A program made the position numbers and the translations under genes. Positions 23,480 to 36,326 of a DNA stretch of 64,000 bases are shown one piece after another. Every line of letters begins with the position of its first letter. The first letter of the stretch is position 1. This DNA comes from Toxotes chatareus (Eukaryota; Chordata; Actinopteri; Toxotidae), in contig CM028903.1 in NCBI GenBank assembly GCA_016801885.1, positions 12,572,535 to 12,636,534 on the forward strand. The letters are read 5' to 3'. A model generated the notes under the pieces. That model saw nothing but the letters and a program-made list of their open reading frames with translations, had not been told where the DNA came from and did not search any database.

Positions 23480-24930
23480 CGTGCCACTACATGGCACTGT
23501 GCCAACTGTTGGCACACGGTGTTGTGGGAGGCTCGTTGCGCCCCTACATATATGCAGGTGTGCCTATATCTCGGTTTCTCCTCCCGTTCCGCTCATCCCC
23601 CGTGGTAGCTGTGGCCTGGCGTGGCAGAGCGTTTTGTTTGGCGTGGCTGTGACTTCTTTCAGTCGGACGCAATAGTTGTTGTTTGCGGCAGCTGTTGGGG
23701 CACTGGTCTCCACGCATTCAGGTAGGGTGCACCGCTATCCCTCCTCTGATTCGCATGCGTAATGAGCGCATTTTAATATGGGTTTTATGTGCGTAGCGCA
23801 CCTGGTTGCTGGCGCTGTGGGAGACGGATTGTGACGCTGGATTTCTTCCGGGTCCGTTTGCGTGTCCGTTGATAAGTCGCCATTGTCTGCCTGCCCTTGT
23901 GTGTCTGTGGCTTCAGGTCAGCCAGTAATATATATTTTGTGCCACAGCGTGGTCGAGCCGCGGCCTTTGAAGCCCAAACCCTCTAATCCCCCCGCGTAGC
24001 TGCGCCGTATGCCCGGGCGAGAGTGGTATGTATGGTTTCGGTTATTCCTTAAAGGAATAATCCGATTCTTATTATTATTTTAAATCTGTGACGTGCTCTC
24101 TCTTTTAGCGTCCTGGCGTTGCTTGGCCTGCCACTGGCGACCACTCCTGGGAGGCACTGCTGTTCTGTCTTACTCTGTTTCTGTGTAATCCTTCCGTTCA
24201 GTACAGCTGTTTTGTGTGGCGTTTGGCGCAGACTGCTGCTCTTTTGCTCACTGCCGTCCTTTTGCGCGGTCCTGCTCGGCGCTGTGCTGATCGTCAAAGA
24301 GTCCTGAGCCGGTCTACTCCACCGAAACCCCAACAATATTTTAAATTGTTCATTCTTTGTTTCCTTTTCTTATATCATTTCTCTTGAGTTATTTAGGATG
24401 TAGCTTTTTGTTTTGTTGTATTTTGTTCTTTTTGTTGTTTTTTCTTTGGGGGGGTTATATTTGAAATTGTTTTTTTCAGTCAGTACTATGTGTGAAGCAC
24501 TTGGCCTGTTTTAATTTTCTTTTCTTTTAAACAGGTGCCGAGGGCCTGAGGCAGCAGTAGATCCCTGGTGGTGGTGTCACAGGTGGCTAGTTTTATGGAC
24601 CTTCCCCTTTTGATTTTCCCTGCCACCGTGGTAAGCCTTCGCTCTATTTGCACCCCCAGGCCCAAGTGCTAGTTTGATGGTGGCTAACCCCTTAGTGTCT
24701 GACTTGTAGTTTTTTTTTTTTGTTTTTGTTTTTTTTTTTTTTTGATATTTCAATTTTCTTAATTGTTTTTATTAAATAAAGTCATTGTTTCTTTTAAACC
24801 CGCCTACACTGTCTCTTTTAAACCCTCCAAACTGCCCGATTGGTATTAAAGAATCTGCAGCTCTACACTTCGTATAGCTTAGTTATTTCCTGGGGTGAAA
24901 TTCCCCAGGTGGCGTTGTCGCAACACCTCT
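23480..24930 (+). other. CpG-rich segment with splice-like and polyadenylation signals (candidate noncoding gene or LTR-type element)
   Basis: Base composition changes sharply from the AT-leaning surroundings to a CpG-containing block (roughly 23520-24310). On the + strand it has a consensus-like donor CAG|GTAGGG (GT at 23722), acceptors CTCTCTCTTTTAG (AG 24107-24108) and TTTTCTTTTAAACAG (AG 24533-24534), another donor-like GTG|GTAAGC (24631), a T-rich stretch, and AATAAA at 24775-24780. No frame longer than about 96 codons is open and none resembles a known protein. This layout fits a spliced noncoding RNA or 5'-untranslated exons of an off-window gene. The sharp composition edge and the closing GGGGTGAAATTCCCC palindrome-like motif (24893-24907) also fit a retroelement LTR or composite repeat. 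I cannot choose between these from sequence alone. Confidence 0.45.
24775..24780 (+). terminator. Canonical polyadenylation hexamer AATAAA
   Basis: AATAAA lies at the 3' end of the CpG-rich candidate transcript segment, followed by GTCATTGTTTC, which is T/G-containing as expected downstream of a cleavage site. Isolated AATAAA occurs often by chance in AT-rich DNA, so its value depends on the upstream exon model. Confidence 0.4.
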
Positions 24931-25619
24931 TCCCTTAAGCCTCCATTCCTGCCACACATTTACGAAGAGGAAGTACTGGGTGAAAGGTTTCAAGGTTCTG
25001 ACGAACGGTTCCCCGCAGGCGCTGTCTTTAAGCTTGCTCTGTCTTGTTTGAACACAATTTTTTAAAGTGACTTCAGTGGACAAGAAACAGGTGGTTAAAA
25101 AGTAAAGATTACAGTAAAACCAATCCTTTGACAGCCACACAGGTGACATTTATCACAGTTTTTGTTTTAAATGGATACAAATACAAATATGAGGTGTTGT
25201 GTCTCCACACTCCTACTCCACAGGCTGCCCTGGCAACAGCCTGCTGGAATGGCTTTCTGTGAGTTATAAGGTAGATCTCATTGTGTGAACAGCAGGCCCA
25301 GGTGTGTTACTGTCAAGTATGTGAAAGTTTATGCTACTTTTGTTGTGCAAACTGTTCATTTAAGGTGAGCGATTATTTTAGGCCAAGTTTCAGTTCACTT
25401 CTTCTTAACATCTGCTGCAGCTGATTATCAGGAGAGAGTTGGATCACTAAAATGACAAATTAATAAAAATGAGGAATGTCAGCTTCAAGGGCTTCATGCT
25501 TGTCACTATGGAAAAATCAAGAACACGTATGAGTGTAGGAAAATGAATATAGCTGTAGTGTTTGCATAAGAAGTCAGTGTTGTGCATATTCGGTGGAGGA
25601 TGAGTTTTGAGCCTTTGGT

Positions 25620-26070
25620 AGAATATATGGAGTGGCTCTGCTAATCTTACACAAGCAGGAAGATTATTCCACCACAGGATTTGGGCCCGGGGGGTGGCGG
25701 TAGGGGGTGGGGGTGGGGTTGATGACCAGCCTGGTGCAGGAAAATTGGAGCCAAGCAGCCAGTCATAACAGAATCCACAGCATGGACTTGTGCATCTAGC
25801 TTAACCATGGATTGGAGGTACGGAGCTGCAGATCACTTTGCTTCCTTGAGTGCCAGCGCCAGGATTTTAAAATGGTGTGGGCAGCTAGAAGAGAGAGTGC
25901 AGGACAGAGTGAACATGAAAGAATTTAGGGAGGTTTAGGACAAGACAGGCCGCAGCATTTGGGATGACTTGTGAAGACTCAAGGAACTCTTTCAGGAGGC
26001 TACAAGAAAATTGAAGTAGAGATACTGTGACTTGAATCTCTGCAGAGCTCCTGCAGAGGACAGATATAGT
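25620..26070. repeat. Probable dispersed repeat with G-rich core
   Basis: The stretch ACCATGGATTGGAGGTACGG followed by CAGATCACTTTGC, GCCAGCGCCAGGATTTTAAA and GGGCAGCTAG is typical, from memory, of a repeat found across percomorph genomes. It also includes a G-rich tract (25688-25718). No intact frame. The family name is not known to me and the boundaries are approximate. Confidence 0.45.
25688..25718 (+). other. G-quadruplex-type motif
   Basis: Successive G runs of 6, 2, 2, 5, 5 and 4 separated by one or two bases (GGGGGGTGGCGGTAGGGGGT and onward). It satisfies the usual pattern of at least four close G runs if the shorter ones are bridged. Lies in a probable dispersed repeat. Confidence 0.6.
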
Positions 26071-29000
26071 TTGATAGATACTGTAGAGATTAAAGCTGCA
26101 GGATCACATGGTGGCTGCAAAAATATGACTTTTAAGAGCAGAAACTTGGTTTGATCCTTTATCACATGTTCATTTAAATGAATAATCCACTCAGTTTGCT
26201 TGAGCTGAATTTAATATTGGTTTTATTTGGTTGGACTTCATCCATATAATATCAAGCAAGGAGAAAGAGATTGTATCAATTTAAAATGACCTGAGCCTTC
26301 AGGACAGACACAGCTGTTACCTGCCAAACTCAGCAGTGATTTCAATGCAGGGTGATTATTTCAGCCAACAAAATTAGCTTAACCAACCACTTTTACAATG
26401 AATTCTTATGTCTGTTCTGTTTTTATTACATGATAAAATATATATATTTGTCCTCTCAAAGCATAAACGCAATATTGTACAAGCTGTTTAGTTCAAACTT
26501 TTCTATATGAGTTAACAGTTAAATGTAACTAACTTCACGTCTTTTGACTGAAGTTGTTCTTTTGCTGTGTAAATTGCTCATGGTGGACAGCCCTTGCCAG
26601 TTTCCTGTCAAACAACACAGTACAAATTCTTAGTTAATTTAGTCTAGTGTGCTGGCTCAGCTGTTTAATTGACCTCTTTCATCAGCACTGAAATGATTTG
26701 AACCACGCAGCTGCTGCATTTTGATGCATGGCTGTAAAATAATACATTTACAACAGTGAATCAAAATGAGGCTAATCAGTTTTTGAAGAAGTGATCTTTT
26801 TATTTTTCTTTTTTTTTTTACTGGTCACCATCATGTATAAAATGTTGGAGAGCATTCGGAGCACATAATGCTGTCTCGGTGTTACCTCTGGATGTCTGGT
26901 CTAATGTTGGCGGGATCAAGGCATTTCAGAGAATGCCTTGTCAGTCTGTGTAAGCTGGTTGTGCATACAAACTAAGTTTTTTGTAGAAGCTCAGTGAGGT
27001 GTGAAATACTGTTTGTTGCCATTCTGCACACTGCGTTATGAATCATCTCTCCTGTCATGTCATAATGTCCACTCTGAGAGCTGTTTTAACTTGTGACAGA
27101 CCCGTGTGGAGGTACTCTGTCTTTTGTTTTTTTCTTTTTCCTATTTTGTTGTTCTCAACAAATTCCATGAAAGGACCAAGACCAGCAATGTGTTAGTCCA
27201 TCTCCCAATACTTTTCTTCTTCCCTACCATAACATAAATAATTAAGATGTCTCTAAAAAAAACTGGTCACGAATACATAATTTTATTTATTAAAAAAAAA
27301 AAAAAAAGGGATACATAATTTCCTAAAACATGGGTGCTGTAGTTTCTAGCAAATGTTACTCAAGCAGAAGTAAACAGAACATTGGTTGGGGACTATTTTC
27401 AGCTGGGGATTTGGCGCTCTAGTGAATATTTACAGCAGCAGGAAGGTGTAAATGGGACTACCTCAAAATAAACTACAGTGCACATTCTTATTGTAATAAA
27501 GGAACATGCCAGCCTGTGCATCTGTGAGGCTCATTAAAGTGTTTTCGAAAAAACAGTGAAGCTCTGTAGCACAGAGGAATACGCTATCAGGCTTTGGCTA
27601 CATAAGCAATACTTGTAATAGGGTCAGTTCATTGCTTTTGTTCTTTTCATTCAATTTTTGTATGAGGGTGCGAAAAAAATAAAGAATATCACCAGATTTA
27701 TCTTTTCATTTTGGATCACACTTAAGTTTGTAGTTTTATGGTTTAAAGGTTTTGTTCCATTCTGCACAACCTTGCAGAAGCACAGCTATATATGTATACA
27801 AGCCCCTGATGTTCCTTCCTCGTATCACCAAAGTCCTGCAGTAATACTACTCTCGACCTCACAGCAGAGGTATGAGGTGCACTGCTGTGACAAACCAGAG
27901 CAATGATTGCCTTCTTGTGTGTAGATTGTTTGGTAAATTGATGGAACAAACAAGCATTTTACGCCATAGTGTGCTATTCTTTACAATATAACACTTTATT
28001 TCATTGCATTAGAATCTGATATTTGATCTTTTATTTCCCTTAATGCCTCTAGTTTACTAAAGCTTAGAACACACGCAAATCATCTTTATCAGTGTCTCTT
28101 CCCTAACATGTACACACTCTTTCACGCCCACACACATCAGCACAGATGCACACACAGCACCAGCTCAACTGTGCTGGTAGTGCACTATTTCAGCAACCTA
28201 CTGTTCTGTCAACGTGAGAACCTGAAATAGAGATGCCCTGCTTTCCATGGAGATACACCCATGGACACATTAGCCCACACACGCACCGTCACCAGCACGA
28301 GGACGCTCGCACAAACAACACTCAGACCTAAACAAACTCCAAGATAGAAGCCAAATTTACACACTCACACAGACCTCTCGGATGTGCGTGGATACCTATC
28401 TGCACACATGGACACACTGTGCACAACATAAAGATGAAGTGTATGCGGTCGGATTTACTCTGACGTGGGAGCAGAATTACAAACACACAACACAAACACA
28501 AAGCTTTGAGCTTGGATGAAATAAACATATATTGAGATTCTGGCTGATAAAGCTGAAGATAACACCAGAAAATGGACCAGCTCCCCAGACATACAAATAC
28601 ACACACACACAAGTAGAGTGGATAATGACATGTGGAGCACAGATTTCGGCTGAGCATCTTCAGTAAAACAATGCAGTAAGCTGCCTTACTTGCTGCAGAG
28701 CCACTCCACCGACAACTTTAACAGCATGCTCTGCATTTTACATTTTCATATAAGTGGACTCCCTTTGAGGTGTGCTCCCAGCCTGTGGATCATTTAAACC
28801 ACCCTCACTCATAACCAAGAATAATGAAGCCACACGTATCAGACTGCTGTATCAGACTGCTGTCTCAGGTTAATGCCAGACTGTTGCCGTTCACACAAGA
28901 GCTATACTTCCATACACTCCATTTCCAAACAAAGCATTTTACCAGGCCTAATATAACAACATTTGCTGAGCATAGGTGTCAACTTTCAGTTCATTAAAAG

Positions 29001-31894
29001 TTTTTGCTGCAGTGTTTACCCTGAGGATGACAAATAGTGCTAGCGAACTGGTGTAATTTTTATAGTTTCTTTTCTTTATTTGGTCTCCTTTTGGAAGGTT
29101 AATAATAAAACCAACAATTTACAGTAAGGCTCAAATGCCTCTGAATCTGTGAAGAAGAGAATTTATGCTTTTACAGGCCAAGAACTGGTTTTCATGTAAC
29201 TATATAGAAAACCCACAGTTATCATAGAAAACGTGCTCATTCTAAAGTCAAGCAGTGTGAGGAACTGCGAAACTGAACCTGTCAGTCATACATCAAAGGT
29301 GATGCCCAGGGAAGTGTGGGGGGGGGGGTTATTACACTGGGGACACTTTCCCAATCTATGATGAAACACTAAGCCACTATGCTGAATCAGATGTTGAAAC
29401 CTGAAAATTAACAAGATAACACATAAGTGCCTGTGTGGTTACAGAGTCACAAATGTGGAGTTTCCATATAGCTTTAAAGAACATTGTTGTTAGATGTTAG
29501 ATGATGATAATATTGTTTGGTGCTCATGCTGGTGTACCATGATTCACTAGTTGCAATTACTGCAGGGGAAGTACATTTATGGCCCGTTCTCCCTCAGACC
29601 TCCCACATGACAACATAGATCAGTGAAGGAGGTGAAAGAAGGGTTGGTGTTGGCATCATTTTTCCATGTTGTGGAGAGGATGGAGATTTGAAGCAAGTGC
29701 TGGCACAAAGTTTCCAGGTTGAGGGTGGATGGTGGTAAACAAAGCCCTACACAGTTTCCCAAAGCACCGGTTGGGACTGCAGACTGACACCCATGCAAAC
29801 GCCCATGCAAGCAGAAAGTGACTGGCAAGGACTTGCCCAAACTAAAAAAAAAAGAAAAATCCAACGTCCATACATGATGTTTCTCCGTGTTGTGGGTTTT
29901 AGTTTTGGAATTGCCATAAGTCACTTTTACTGTAATGGCTTCAAGGGGTTGGCTTGAGAAACCTCTACTGTAAGTGTATCAGCTGGAAAATACACACTTC
30001 CCTCTGAAAATAGAAAACCAACATCCAACATTCCTCTGCAGGTCAAGGTATAGATATTGAATCTCACTTCTTCTTTTGTGTAGCTTAGCAGTGATTATGA
30101 GAAGTATTTATCCTCAGAGGAAAGTATCTGTTTTTTCTAAGTGGTTGAAAGGTGTGTATCACACTCACTCACACTGCTTGTCTTACCTCAACTCTACCAA
30201 CTCTCCACCTCATAAGAGTAATTCAGATTTTCTTCCCCGAGACAATATCTAGTTGCTAAAAATATCTTCTTAATGAGACACAAGCTCAGTCTCAAATAGC
30301 ATTTACTGCTTCTCAGTGTGGAGTAAAGCTGGTTCACTATCCTCTGTTAGTACAAGCATATGTACTTTTGTTGTACAGTACAGTGCTTTTTCTGTCAGTG
30401 TCTACTGAAACATGCAGAGATAGAGGTTGAGGTTAATTAGTCTGTCTTGTTGACCAGCTGAACTACTCTCAGCTCCCGACACATAAATCCAGCGCCTGTT
30501 CCACTGCAGTGCCGCTGAACTAGTAAAGCATCTGGCTTCTCCTGATGAATTTATTTATTTATGATTGGGGGGGAAGGGGGGGGGGGGGCTGCTGCATAGG
30601 CCCCAAATTCTCCTGGGATCTCTTTCGTCAAGTGAAGTCACTCACTGAGTCACGGATGTGTCTGAAACAAAGAGTCTGCTAAACAGCTGCAATAAATATG
30701 CCTCAATGAAAAATGTGATATCTGGCAGAGCAAATATGTTCATTTATTGTCAAGAGTGTGTTGAGTAGTTACGATCAGAGAGGTACTTAGAGCACACTCA
30801 TGATCAGAGCACATGCTGGCAGTTTTGATTTTCTTTCAACCCAAATGTTAAATTTGCATGAGTTCCATGAGACTTTCTGGTCCATCCTGGTCATGCTTCA
30901 GGTTGACACCCATGCCAGATAATCGTGTGTGTGTATGTGGTCCAACCAGATCACAGCCTTTGACCCCCAGTCATTCCTTCTCAGTCATTACCACCTACAT
31001 GTACATACTCGACCTCTGCTGCCTGGCTGTCTGTTAAAAACAGCTCTGGGATTTTTCCAGTAGGCTCCTGGATGTTTACAGAGGACACTTGTGAAATTGT
31101 GTAATGGTTCAAATGTGAACGTGTGGTGAGGAGGTTATGTAAGTGCATCTCTCACATCTGATTCATGCGTTTTCAGATCTGCATGAGTGTGTTTGTGTGT
31201 TTGTTCAGGAAGGGGCGGTACTCTGAAAATTGTGGAGTTGAGACACCTTTCTGTGCCCCCCAGCGTATAAACACATACCACCAACATTCAAAGTCTTGGA
31301 GAGACACTAGCGAGGCCAAGCGAGTGGGTAGAATATAAGATAGAAAAGTGCACACCCACAGAGACACATGCACATAAACACCTGCAAAAACTGCCTGAGC
31401 AATTTCAGTTTCACTAAGAAGGTCAGAACACAGACGTGCGTGCTGTAGCAATGATTCAGTTCCCCAATGTAGGGAAACACATTTGCCTTTTAAAACCTTT
31501 ATGTGGGGGAGCTAATTGCAAATCCAAACATGAACTCTCAGACTGCCCTCAGTCCAGTTGTGTTTGTTCAGGGAGTCATTTGCTTTCCCACCGTTTCTTT
31601 CGTAAAATAACTTCACATCAAAACTGCTACTTATCTCAGTGGGAAAAGAATAAAGAGGAGTCAGAATCACTTCTCATCTTGAACCTAAACGGAGTAGTAA
31701 ACACAAAAGTAAAAGGGATGATTTGTTGATTGGCCATCTTTGACCCTGCTAATAAAAAAAAAAAAAGACAATTCCAAAGTTTTCTGGTGTTTCTGAGCTT
31801 CTGCTAATTTCTTGCATTCTCTCACTACACTGTGAAGCTGTTCTGGCCACTGAAGATCATTTCTCAGGGCTTATTATGTGATATTTGTTTTGAG
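26071..31894. other. Intergenic, nothing recognised beyond simple repeats
   Basis: Contains an A run (27291-27307), CA-rich sequence around 28100-28620, a G run near 29319-29328 and the G tract at 30567. Frames such as 28328-28657 and 29577-29924 on the minus strand are not protein-like. Confidence 0.6.
30567..30588 (+). repeat. Poly-G tract (G7-AA-G13)
   Basis: Two adjacent G runs in otherwise ordinary sequence. Capable in principle of four-stranded structure. Confidence 0.9.
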
Positions 31895-32390
31895 TCATAA
31901 AAGTATTTGGGATTCATAAATGTATTTTTGTGCAAGGAGAAATCTGACCAGACCGCTGATGGTTATCATATGGAAACCTCCATCCACAGTGTGTGGATAG
32001 AGGTTTGTGGCGACACTCAAGGGATGGCAATGGAGATTGGAGATCCTCTTAACTTTTCCTTGTGCATCGCTGTGATGTTCACATTTTTGGTTTTGACTGA
32101 CATATCTCAACAGCTACTGTGGTTCACCATGAATTTTGTACAGATATTCATGTCCAACTCAGGATGAACGGTAATAAACTTGGTGATTTTCTGACATTTC
32201 TTCATCATCAGTCCAAAATCTGGATTTGTGTTTTAGTGCCAGTTAGCATACCGGCTAACATGCTAACCTGAAACTAAGATAGTGAACAGAGTGAACATTA
32301 TACCTGCTAAACAGCACAATGTCCGCCTTGTCATTGTGAGCATGTTAACATGCTAGCATTGGTAACATGCTCATGTGGATAAAAGACTCC
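31895..32390 (+). repeat. Dispersed fish repeat, copy 3
   Basis: Contains GAATTTTGTACAGATATTCATG, GGTAATAAACTTGGTGAT, and then a GCTAACATGCTAACCTG block and TGAGCATGTTAACATGCTAG near 32255-32360. These modules match the order of the family seen in the other two copies and known to me from other percomorphs. The longest frames here are short and not considered coding. Confidence 0.6.
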
Positions 32391-32630
32391 TTGTTTCAGT
32401 ATTGTGTCAGCTATCAAGCTTTTTTTTTTTTTTACACAAATCTGGTACTATGCACCTTTCTAAATCACAACCGGCAGCTGTCCTTTAACGGTGATGGGCT
32501 CCCTTTGCCAAATAATTAGAAGTGGGGTCATTTCCTGCTGATGCTGTTTGAATTTATTTATTTATTTTTCGTAAAAGTTGTCCCGTGGTCAATGACAATT
32601 CTTTTCATCTCTACTTGATTACTGTGCGTG

Positions 32631-32633
<3 letters not shown>

Positions 32634-32662
<29 letters not shown>
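32634..32662 (+). repeat. (TG)n microsatellite
   Basis: About 14 TG units. A short (GA)n run lies nearby at 32831-32850. Confidence 0.93.
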
Positions 32663-32664
<2 letters not shown>

Positions 32665-33893
32665 ATGAGACTGAGCAAGATGATGTTTTTGGTTCGACTG
32701 ACCTGAACATGGCCATCTGTTTACAGTAAACTGATGTGGTTTCAGGGTGTGTATATTCCTGGATATTGTTGAATATAAGAGAGGGTGTGAGCATACTGTA
32801 TAATATGTCTAGAAGTCTTTGTGAGAGCGAGTGAGAGAGAGAGAGAGAGAACAGATACTCTGCTGCTGAGCAAGGCTCGGTCACAGAGGAAATAACGGGG
32901 CTTGATTTCCCAAAATGGCCCTGAGTAATAATGATACCTTTGTCCGCTGACTTGCAACCTCAAGTAAAGAACAGAGCAGGACATAATGACATATATGAGT
33001 TGTGTAATGGGGACACAGTTTGGCTCACTGAACAAAGAAAAAACTGAAACTCATTAACATTTATTCGAAATTCAAAAGACTTCTTGACTGGAAACTCAAG
33101 TTGCAGTTTATTCAGCTGCGTACATAATCACGTGTTTTACAATGAGGAGTCAGATACAGTAAGTGAAGCATAATGTTTCCAGTCTTGTCATGTCAGATGG
33201 CCTCAAGAAGCCACTACAAGTCATTTGTATTCACTGATATCATATGAGCCCAAACACAAGCTGTGAAAAACAACACATTGTGTCCATTAAGAAGCAACTG
33301 TTTGAAATTGTGTTTTGACGCAATGAATCTGTCCGTGTTCAGTTTATACACAACTGATGTTTATTCAAATCCAGCAAAACCCAAATTTTGGATTTTTAAG
33401 TCTGTAAGTATTCAAGTTAAATTTTTACATCAAACAGCAGGGCACATGCAGTTCATAGACTGTTTTTCAGGACATTTCTGGAGAGTCAGAGACCTAGACA
33501 AACACATCAGGCAGAATGCCCTTTATCTGAAACTCAGATACACACAATCCAAAGTGCACTTTTCTCCCTCTGGTTTACACAAAATTTACAGTGCATTTCC
33601 AGACCTTGCACAGCTTTTTTTGTCTTGCGGTGCTTAAAGCGTTTAGACTGCAGAACTAAACTACTCCACTTCTGCTTTTTGATTTCAAGCCTCTGGGATC
33701 TGGGATGGCGACAGTAAGCATAATTAGAGAAGTAAAAGCATTTCTGAAATCTCCAACAATTTCATTTTTTTAATGCTGTTGTGTTAGTGTGGTATGTGTA
33801 ATGTGACCCACACAAGCAATTCAGCTCATGTGAATCTACCAGTAAATCTGACTCTGACCTGAACTGTTTCTGAAACTGATTTATTCACTTTGA

Positions 33894-33907
33894 ACAGCAG
33901 GTGGCAG
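33894..33907 (+). promoter_or_regulatory. CTCF-like motif
   Basis: ACAGCAGGTGGCAG differs from the CTCF core CCASYAGRKGGCRS at the first base only. Confidence 0.42.
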
Positions 33908-34091
33908 CACCACATTACTGAAACAGACATTCTTATTTTTTTTTAAAAGGAGGGAAGGGAGTAAAAACACACCTTTCCAAAACATGAAAGCTATTCATGT
34001 GGTTAACATGTAAAAACTCATACTGCCCCATATTACTGGTAACAGGAAAAATAAAAAAGCTGAAACAAGAAAGAAATTTTAAGCTTTTGAT

Positions 34092-34254
34092 ATATGTATG
34101 TTTTCAGTAGTGCTCATATTTTCCACACTGTTCTCTGTTCTTTTTTATTTTGTAAAGCACAAGTATCAGTTTATGTATATGTATGTATATGTTTTCAATA
34201 GTGCTCATATTTTCCACACTCTTCTCTGTGTGTGTAAAGCACATGTATCAGTGA
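34092..34254. repeat. Tandem duplication, period 91 bp
   Basis: GTGCTCATATTTTCCACACT occurs at 34110 and again at 34201. The surrounding sequence is duplicated too: TGTATGTTTTCA-TAGTG before it, and TTCTCTGT...GTAAAGCACA-GTATCAGT after it, with small indels in a T-rich part of the first copy. Two copies only. Confidence 0.9.
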
Positions 34255-36305
34255 TTATGATTCATATGTTTGAAGAGTGCAGACTGTTTGTATGGTTTCA
34301 CAGAATACAGAACTTCCCATCGTTAAAAAGAACAAACAAAGTTGACCTAAATATGTCCTGGACAGGTGATGTATGAATGGTAAATGGAAGCATAATTATG
34401 TAATTAAACAGTTCGGTGAATTCAGCCATGACAGCAGTAACGTGTCCTTTAAAAATTATGACGGGCTTGCTTGAAAGCAGACAGAAAAATAAGCAGGCAG
34501 ATAGGAAAATATTTATATATGGCAAAAATGTCAGAAGTTTCTGTACTTCTGCTTTATGTGTTATTTTTCCATGCCATTTTCACTACAAATAGTGAGATTG
34601 CTTTTGTTCTTTATTTCTGCTTTGCGTCACATGACTAGGCTCACTCTCACACACATTTGGTCACAGAAATAAACACCAACACTGCACGGTTTGTTGTGGG
34701 CGAGGGATCATAATCATGTCATGTCATGTTGTGACCTTTTTGAGAATTTACAGTACGCAATTTGAAATCAGGTCATCCAGTCACAATATAAGGGACAATA
34801 TAAAAGATACTAGAAACAGGTTATGGGTTAGTCAGTTATGCCTGACTGTCTGCTGGCTCCAAAACACAAACAGAAATCAGTTTTCAATGCATGAATAGTT
34901 TTCTGGGTAGAGCCAAGTCTGACTAGTTTTGCTTTTGAAGCAGAACTTCAGCTCAGACAGAGAGGAAATGGAAAGGCTTTCAGAAAAGGAAGTGAGGCCC
35001 CTTGGTACGTAGGAGAGGAAGGTTCCAGTGGGGTGGTGGGGGGTGCTATTCAAAGCAAATCAAAAGCTTGCTTGGTACATGATGTACTTTACATAGTCAC
35101 ACATCAGCTAACATGCCCTCCTCACATTCTCTCCTTTTCTTTACCATTGAGCAAAAAGAAGTAGCTGCTCCTGTTTAGCATCTTATTGCCTCACCTTTGG
35201 CCCTGATAACAGCTGCTGCACAATGTTGCACTGACTCCTCAAGAGACTGCTAACATCCAGGTGATAAATTTGACCATTGCAGTGCATTTGTGCTCTCTAA
35301 ACTATTCCTGAACAATAGACGGGAGCTTTACATGTTACACAATGCTCATGACTGAATGACACAGTCTGCTGACTTCACTATTAGACTAGGCAGACTTTTC
35401 AAAATGTTGAACTTGGCACTCAGATATACAGGTCTACAGGTATGCATAGAGTCTGTGACCCCCAATCCTTTGTTCCTTCAACACTGGTTTCTACAGTTGT
35501 AAACGTGCTTCAGAGGTCAATCGTCTCATGTTGTTTACATCGCACCCTGAGACTGTCATTGTATTAATAGAGCCACGATAGATCAGACCAGATGTCCTTT
35601 TTATGTTTCCATTCATTTCACCCTACTACAGAAAACCCTTACGTGTTTACGATGGACAAAAAAGGGGCCGTGTCATGGTTTCTTGCTATGGCCAAAGTCA
35701 CCTAATGTCACCCACGTTCATCTGTCACAAATGTTTTGATGAAGTGTCATGTGGCCGAGCGGTTCTTTCCGCCTGAACCCCTACACGACGCCCACTCTTT
35801 TTCAGAGTCTGCCAGATCACACTTTAAGCTCACTCAGTTCATGTACAGAATTAGTGCCAAACTGGCCAGTGGAAAGGCAGAGCCCATGCCTTCCACAGTG
35901 TCAGGGTCTTTTATTTTCTGGTCTAGTATGTGTAAACTGTGGAAAACCACCTACAACTCCTACAACTGTAGAGTCACACTTGACTGCTTCTGTCAAACCA
36001 CAGGGTCAGTTAGTAGACGGGGGGATGTGTTTATAATGTCTAACTGATGGATTCAGAAAGGCCTGTTTGGGGCTTTACCATGAGTAAATGAGCCCAAACT
36101 AAGCACTATACAGTATTACTCCAACAGCTGAAATGTCTGCCTTGTTTTGCAGTATAGTATATAAATGTTCTGTACATGTGTGAATGTATTCATGTGTGTC
36201 TTTATGTGTCAATACATGTGTCGGAGTCTCCCCAAAAAAACCTATAGTCTCAGAATGAGCTAAAAATACACCTGACTCACTGTACAACCACCATAATCAC
36301 AACAC

Positions 36306-36326
36306 TGTGTGTGTGTGTGTGTGTGC
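36306..36326 (+). repeat. (TG)n microsatellite
   Basis: About ten TG units ending in CGCG. Frames crossing it (36307-36504 and 36309-36500) encode Cys-Val runs and are artefacts. Confidence 0.92.

Noticed and set aside
35752..35764. TGGCCGAGCGGTT, a perfect tRNA-Leu/Ser A-box word
   Set aside because: No B box (GGTTCGANNCC), no acceptor stem pairing and no anticodon arm follow at the right distance, so it is not a tRNA gene and probably not a SINE head.
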